From contig JAEOSA010000070.1 of assembly GCA_016840595.1 (NCBI GenBank), positions 1 to 9,031 on the forward strand: a stretch of 9,031 bases of DNA, given 5' to 3'. Made by a program: the position numbers and the translations under genes. This stretch comes from Candidatus Hermodarchaeota archaeon. Its GTDB lineage: Archaea > Asgardarchaeota > Hermodarchaeia > Hermodarchaeales > Hermodarchaeaceae. Position 1 is the first letter of the stretch; each line of letters begins with the position of its first letter. Positions 5,832 through 9,031 of the stretch are shown piece by piece. Below the pieces are notes generated by a model that was not told where the DNA came from, searched no databases, and saw nothing but the letters and a program-made list of their open reading frames with translations.

Positions 5832-5920
5832 AAAAAAGTGCAGAAAATCTCAGTACACACCCAAAACCAGCCAACCAATCTTCGTAATATACGAAATCAT
5901 CAAAGCCCAAACAATCACAA
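5832..5920. other. Intergenic stretch left of repeat copy 4
   Basis: No gene is supported. The minus strand reads as a hydrophobic peptide (FLFVIVWALMISYITKIGWL, then VLGVY and stop at 5850), but the frame enters only through repeat copy 4 and has no start of its own. It may be a remnant of a membrane-protein gene or chance. Confidence 0.3.
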
Positions 5921-5939
5921 AAAGAAAGTGGTCGTCCAC
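5921..5939 (-). terminator. Terminator-like hairpin plus T-rich tract at the left end of repeat copy 4
   Basis: The minus strand reads GTGGACGACCAC followed by TTTCTTTTTG. It would end transcripts of the OLD-like gene after they pass through the repeat. The stem is short, and the claim rests on its recurrence in several copies. Confidence 0.4.
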
Positions 5940-6050
5940 CCCCAAAGCACGTACAACACTAGTTTTTCCATGTGAAACACCCAAACTCCTACCGCACATA
6001 AGTCTCCCAAGGTATCCCCACAGGGATACTCCAGAAGAAATCAATTCTTA
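5921..6050 (+). repeat. Dispersed intergenic repeat, copy 4
   Basis: This copy has an A-rich start, hairpin GTGG-TCGT-CCAC (5928-5939), CGTACAACACTAG with TTTTTCC, TGTGAAACACC, a diverged middle and the end GAAGAAATCAATTCTTA. The middle carries a copy-specific hairpin, GTATCCC-CACA-GGGATAC (6012-6029). To the right, similarity to the region after copy 3 continues through the remnant coding end at 6095-6163. It lies downstream of the OLD-like gene. The minus-strand open frame 5850-6044 crosses it and is spurious. Confidence 0.88.
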
Positions 6051-6094
6051 ATAACGAAATTCTTTCGTTCAATTTGATTCTGGACACTGTTACC

Positions 6095-6172
6095 TCATTT
6101 CGGAACGGCAAACAGCCATCGTGAACTCACAAATCCATACTTACGGTGTACGGTTTCAACCATTAGCCTTTC
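6095..6172 (-). pseudogene. 3' remnant of a second copy of the four-helix membrane protein gene
   Basis: The minus strand encodes ERLMVETVHRKYGFVSSRWL then FAVPK and a TGA stop. This matches the C-terminus of the 4291-4899 protein (KRLMIETIHGKYGFVTSRRL then FAVPK) residue for residue except for a few substitutions. Similarity also covers the roughly 45 nt between stop and repeat, then the repeat itself (copies 3 and 4). Upstream of ERLM the match ends inside the last codons of the OLD-like gene, whose TAA overlaps the remnant's ATG (TAATG). The rest of the gene is missing, so this is a truncated duplicate. Translation of a 22-residue peptide through the TAATG overlap is possible but unlikely to matter. 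Confidence 0.8.
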
Positions 6173-7722
6173 TCCCTTCTCAATCTTTCGAAAGCTAAAT
6201 TGAAAAGCGTAGAAAAATTTCGGATAGTATCTTCACCTACTTCTCCACTCGTAATCATATCATTCCTAAGCATGCGTCTAAGATGGATAGCAATTCGTAT
6301 CTTTTCAAGCTCAAGTTTGTGTTTTCTCAGATATCTTTTGTACTTCTCTGCTCTAGGGCTTGGCTCTGAACCCAAATCTGTTAATTCAATTGGTGTAGTA
6401 AGCGATGTTGAATAAACCTCGTTCACTGCGCGATTGTACAACGATGATTCTATTAAATCTTCAATTTCATAATTTGCAGAATCTCCAAGCGGAACGGCTT
6501 CGTTCAGCATCAAGGTCTTTCCTCCATGTAAACCCGTTTCCTCCAATTCTTCTTTCACAGCTCTCCCTGCATCATCAAAATCAAGCATAACAACATAACA
6601 GTGTTTGTCCTTCCAGAGTAGCCAAACGAAGTACGGGATTTTATTCGCTCCACCAACCGGAATAATTGCAAGATTCTTTGGAATAGAAGAAATCTTCTCT
6701 TGTTTTTCCAAAAAATGAAGAAACCCATCTAGTATGAAGTAATCCGAAATGCCTTCTACCACAATGTTGTTTTTTTTCGCAAACAAAGTATCACCCAGAG
6801 TCATTCCAATTGCATGACGAACTGGAGCAAGGGCATCTGACTCAGATTTCTGAAATCCACTGGTGATTATTGTTCCTTCATTTCCTTCCTTTTCGAATAT
6901 TCGAATTCCCTCAAGATTGTCACGATCAATGAGGAACGGGGAATGGGTGACATAGATGATTTGGTTCTTTTGGGCAATTTTTCCAAGGATTTGAAGAAGG
7001 TCTCTTTGCCCGATTGGATGTAGGTACACACCGGGGTCATCAACTAGCAGAACACAGTCTTTGAAGGTGGCTTGGCTTCCCATTTGAAAGTTGATGTAGA
7101 AGGCAAGAAACCACTGAAACCCTTTACTTCGACTACTTGGACGCACTTGATTTCCAGTCTCATCGATTACATAGACAAATAGATTATCTGCATCTATGCC
7201 AAATCTAATTTCGACTTCTTCTTGTCTCCAAGCCCCACTGATGTGTCCTGTGATTGTCGCTGAGGCTTCGTCCACTTCTCGTTGGCGTTCTAATGGTTCA
7301 AGATTAACTAACCGTGTAATATCCAGACCTGCAAGGGCAATCAAATTCTGAAAGGTACCAGAGAGGGATGAGTCTTCGACGAATTTAGACATCGATATTG
7401 AATCGGGTAACCTGTCAATGTCATCAAAATACAAGAAATTAGGTCTTTGGGAAAGCACGAGTTGAGCAGCATTTTCAGATTTTAATTTCAGTGTGTTAAG
7501 TGATTTTTCAACAGTCGTATAATCGTTCGCTATTGCATCCCATAATAATGGATTGCTACTAACCATTTTATGAAATTCTTCGAATAATGCTACTAATTCC
7601 TCAATTATCGACTTAGACCCAAGGATTACCGTCTCTGACCCAAATGCGGTGGTCTCAACTGAATCTTCAATTTCTTTAAACTTTTCAAAATTTGAGGGCT
7701 CTAATTTCTTTTCAAATCTCAA
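6163..7722 (-). CDS. OLD-family-like ATPase/TOPRIM protein lacking the N-terminal P-loop (5'-truncated)
   Basis: Overcoming-lysogenization-defect (OLD) proteins join an ABC-type ATPase to a TOPRIM nuclease, often in phage defence. Visible here: PNFLYFDDIDRLPDSI (94-109), an ABC signature-like SSRSKGF (196-202), Walker B VLLVDDPGVYLHP (224-236) with Asp229 where Glu is usual, the H-loop YVTHS (257-261), and TOPRIM with Glu323 in VVEGISD plus Asp381 and Asp383 in LDFDDAG, then EIEDLI (419-424). No Walker A (GxxGxGKS/T) exists in the 519 residues, nor in the short space before the divergent gene; family members carry it near the N-terminus. The gene has probably lost roughly its first 100-200 codons, so ATPase function is doubtful. 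The start is a weak TTG at 7722 without a clear ribosome binding site; an in-frame TAG lies 10 codons before it. The C-terminus appears complete and abuts a paralogue remnant. Confidence 0.75.
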   Translation of the reverse strand: MRFEKKLEPSNFEKFKEIEDSVETTAFGSETVILGSKSIIEELVALFEEFHKMVSSNPLLWDAIANDYTTVEKSLNTLKLKSENAAQLVLSQRPNFLYFDDIDRLPDSISMSKFVEDSSLSGTFQNLIALAGLDITRLVNLEPLERQREVDEASATITGHISGAWRQEEVEIRFGIDADNLFVYVIDETGNQVRPSSRSKGFQWFLAFYINFQMGSQATFKDCVLLVDDPGVYLHPIGQRDLLQILGKIAQKNQIIYVTHSPFLIDRDNLEGIRIFEKEGNEGTIITSGFQKSESDALAPVRHAIGMTLGDTLFAKKNNIVVEGISDYFILDGFLHFLEKQEKISSIPKNLAIIPVGGANKIPYFVWLLWKDKHCYVVMLDFDDAGRAVKEELEETGLHGGKTLMLNEAVPLGDSANYEIEDLIESSLYNRAVNEVYSTSLTTPIELTDLGSEPSPRAEKYKRYLRKHKLELEKIRIAIHLRRMLRNDMITSGEVGEDTIRNFSTLFNLAFERLRREKG

Positions 7723-7780
7723 AGGGGACCCGGTCTGGGTATCAGACTTTTGCTATTGTGGTAAGTCATCAAATTTCACA

Positions 7781-7790
7781 ATTATAAATA
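7781..7790. promoter_or_regulatory. Shared TATA element between the divergent OLD-like and surface-protein genes
   Basis: The plus strand reads ATTATAAATA and the minus strand TATTTATAAT, so one box can serve both directions. For the plus strand a start near 7812 gives a leader of about 30 nt with GAGG at 7832-7835. For the minus strand a start near 7760 gives about 38 nt before the TTG at 7722. Only about 120 bp separate the two starts. Confidence 0.45.
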
Positions 7791-7843
7791 CGAGTTGATT
7801 AACTGTAGTCATTACTTTCCACCAATATTATGAGGAATTTCGA

Positions 7844-8947
7844 ATGGTCAGCTCGAAGAGAAAATGGATGTTAGTCTTCATAGCGTTTGGTATAGCGATC
7901 CTACTAAGTAATCCGCACGTCATTCCGCCACCCTGTGCCGCCGCAGTTGAATGGTTCGATGATTTCAACGATGGGAACTACGATGGCTGGACGATATGGG
8001 CTCTAAACTCTACTGGTCACAGTCCATATTTGCCTGTAACTGGAGGCAGCTTCGACCCTGATGATGGAGCCCTCCGTGCAAATGGCACCAACGTCGAATG
8101 GAATATTGCCAACTATCCCAGCTCTGTGGCATATGGTACGTGGAGCTTTGATCTTGACATTGTTAACACCTGGCGACATGAGTTCTTAATTTCATTCTTT
8201 AGTTATGAAACGACTCCAATGGATGGATATCCTGGTCAGTGTTATGATTTGGTCATCTTAACAGAATTTCTTTCAACCGGATCATTTGATGTTGCCTTAG
8301 TTCATCGCAACGACCTAAGTTATTACTCCCTTGGGAGAACAACGGTAAACGGATTCCCCGGATGGTATCACTTCGATGTGACAAGAGATACCAATGGGCA
8401 ATTCTACGTGTACGTGAATACAACCTACGATCCGATAATCGCTAATATTGATGATGCTTTCACGACATGTAATACCTTCGAATTTATTGCTCCTTTTGGA
8501 CCCGACTTCGGACCCGCCATAGACAATATCAGAGTAAGTAACACAATTGATGTCGACCGCGCTCCACCCAAATTCACAGATGGAACCCCCCAGGATATCA
8601 CTATTCAATTTGGACAACCTCTCAGATATGAGATCAATGCCACCGATTCCTCGCCCATCGACCAGTTCTGGGTCAACGACACAACGAATTTTGCCATAAC
8701 CACCGATGGCGTATTCACCAATGCCACCACACTCTCCATCGGCTCATATCCAGTAACCGTATCGGTGAACGATACCCTTGGACATACACAAACCGCCTCC
8801 TTCACAGTAATAGTCCAACCCGTTCCCCCCCCACCACCGCCACCCATTCCGGGCTTCCCCATAGAAGCAATCCTCCTAGGACTAACCGCAGTGATAGGAC
8901 CAGTACTACTATATCGACGACGCAAGCATCACAAAACCCGTGGATAA
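7844..8947 (+). CDS. Secreted surface protein: LamG-like domain, Ig/cadherin-like domain, PGF and membrane anchor
   Basis: This 367-residue protein has a signal peptide (KRK then MLVFIAFGIAILLS, about 5-22). A beta-rich domain of the LamG/concanavalin type follows (about 36-235), starting VEWFDDFNDGNYDGW and ending DNIRVSN. Next is an Ig- or cadherin-like domain (about 240-325) of the style PPKFTDGTPQDITIQFG...WVNDTTNF...SYPVTVSVNDTLGH. A polyproline linker (326-335), PGFPIEAI, a hydrophobic helix (about 341-356) and RRRKHHK complete it. The end resembles archaeal PGF-type sorting signals that anchor S-layer-associated proteins. N-glycosylation sequons are plentiful (N55, N80, N192, N265, N278, N293, N309). 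It probably sits on the cell surface and may bind sugars or partner cells; a ligand cannot be named. ATG start with GAGG eight bases upstream. It ends 33 nt before repeat copy 5. Confidence 0.85.
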   Translation: MVSSKRKWMLVFIAFGIAILLSNPHVIPPPCAAAVEWFDDFNDGNYDGWTIWALNSTGHSPYLPVTGGSFDPDDGALRANGTNVEWNIANYPSSVAYGTWSFDLDIVNTWRHEFLISFFSYETTPMDGYPGQCYDLVILTEFLSTGSFDVALVHRNDLSYYSLGRTTVNGFPGWYHFDVTRDTNGQFYVYVNTTYDPIIANIDDAFTTCNTFEFIAPFGPDFGPAIDNIRVSNTIDVDRAPPKFTDGTPQDITIQFGQPLRYEINATDSSPIDQFWVNDTTNFAITTDGVFTNATTLSIGSYPVTVSVNDTLGHTQTASFTVIVQPVPPPPPPPIPGFPIEAILLGLTAVIGPVLLYRRRKHHKTRG

Positions 8948-8980
8948 AAATCAAAACTAATCTCGAACTCCCAACCAACA

Positions 8981-9031
8981 AAAGAAAAGTGGTCGTCCAC
9001 CCCAGCTAATCGATACACCACCGGTTTTTCC
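8981..9031 (+). repeat. Dispersed intergenic repeat, copy 5, cut by the window end
   Basis: An A-rich start is followed by the hairpin GTGG-TCGT-CCAC (8989-9000), CCC-AGCTAATCGATACACCACCGG and TTTTTCC, where the window stops. The first 50 bases match copy 2 closely, including AATCG and ACCGGTTTTTCC. It lies downstream of the surface-protein gene, and on the minus strand the hairpin is followed by TTTTCTTTTG, as in the other copies. Confidence 0.85.

Noticed and set aside
5850..6044. Minus-strand open frame of 64 codons through repeat copy 4
   Set aside because: It starts inside the repeat, lacks a ribosome site and is not kept open in the other copies; only the hydrophobic tail is noted separately.
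5921..6050. tRNA or known riboswitch within the repeat
   Set aside because: No tRNA cloverleaf elements (GGTTC-type T arm, acceptor pairing) and no riboswitch core that I recognise; copies lie at gene 3' ends.
2346..6050. Insertion sequence with transposase
   Set aside because: No transposase or recombinase is encoded in the window and no clear terminal inverted repeats bound the copies; a non-autonomous element remains possible.
6163..7722. Assignment as a complete defence nuclease of a named system
   Set aside because: The P-loop is missing and no partner helicase (as in Gabija) or other defence gene adjoins it, so a named system cannot be supported.
8315..8925. Minus-strand open frames opposite the surface-protein gene
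   Set aside because: They are complementary-strand shadows; the Gly run simply mirrors the polyproline codons.
766..9031. CRISPR array as explanation of the five repeats
   Set aside because: Copies are about 125 bp, spaced 1.5-3 kb apart and separated by whole genes, unlike short, evenly spaced CRISPR repeats; no cas genes are present.

Overview
The window looks like accessory chromosome sequence from an archaeon, most likely an Asgard (Thorarchaeia-like) lineage. The evidence is a surface protein ending in a polyproline linker, a PGF motif, a transmembrane helix and an RRRK tail. TATA-type promoters lie close to start codons, TTG/GTG starts predominate, and there is a JAMM/MPN peptidase and an Fe-S-type uracil-DNA-glycosylase relative. 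The lineage is inferred from protein style only; no rRNA or universal marker gene is present.

Layout, left to right. (1) 2-613 (+): C-terminal half of an MFS transporter, cut by the window edge. (2) 614-1244: intergenic region with repeat copy 1 and a possible 39-aa gene on the minus strand (991-1110). (3) 1245-2324 (+): unrecognised protein with a soluble N-terminal region and three C-terminal membrane helices. (4) 4010-2541 (-): two-gene operon, a JAMM peptidase followed by a UDG-superfamily protein. (5) 5776-4291 (-): two-gene operon of a secreted or membrane protein with a Gly/Ala-rich hydrophobic region and a four-helix membrane protein. (6) 7722-6163 (-): OLD/ABC-ATPase plus TOPRIM protein that lacks its P-loop. 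A 3' remnant of a second copy of the four-helix gene abuts its end. (7) 7844-8947 (+): secreted, membrane-anchored surface protein, divergent from the OLD-like gene over a shared TATA region.

The most striking feature is a dispersed non-coding repeat of about 125 bp, present five times in 9 kb (766-893, 2346-2472, 4155-4247, 5921-6050, 8981-window end) and always in the same orientation. Every transcription unit in the window runs its 3' end into a copy: three plus-strand units from the left and four minus-strand units from the right. In the four copies that keep the left end, the minus strand reads as a short GC hairpin (GTGGACGACCAC) followed by a T-rich tract. The family could therefore be a mobile or expanded 3'-end element (terminator or 3' UTR module), a MITE-like element or a structured RNA. 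I do not recognise it.

Functional links within the window are modest. The JAMM-UDG pair and the secreted/four-helix pair are tightly spaced and probably co-transcribed. The duplicated end of the four-helix gene, the 5'-truncated OLD-like gene and a 15-bp direct repeat around the JAMM-UDG pair suggest a region shaped by recombination.
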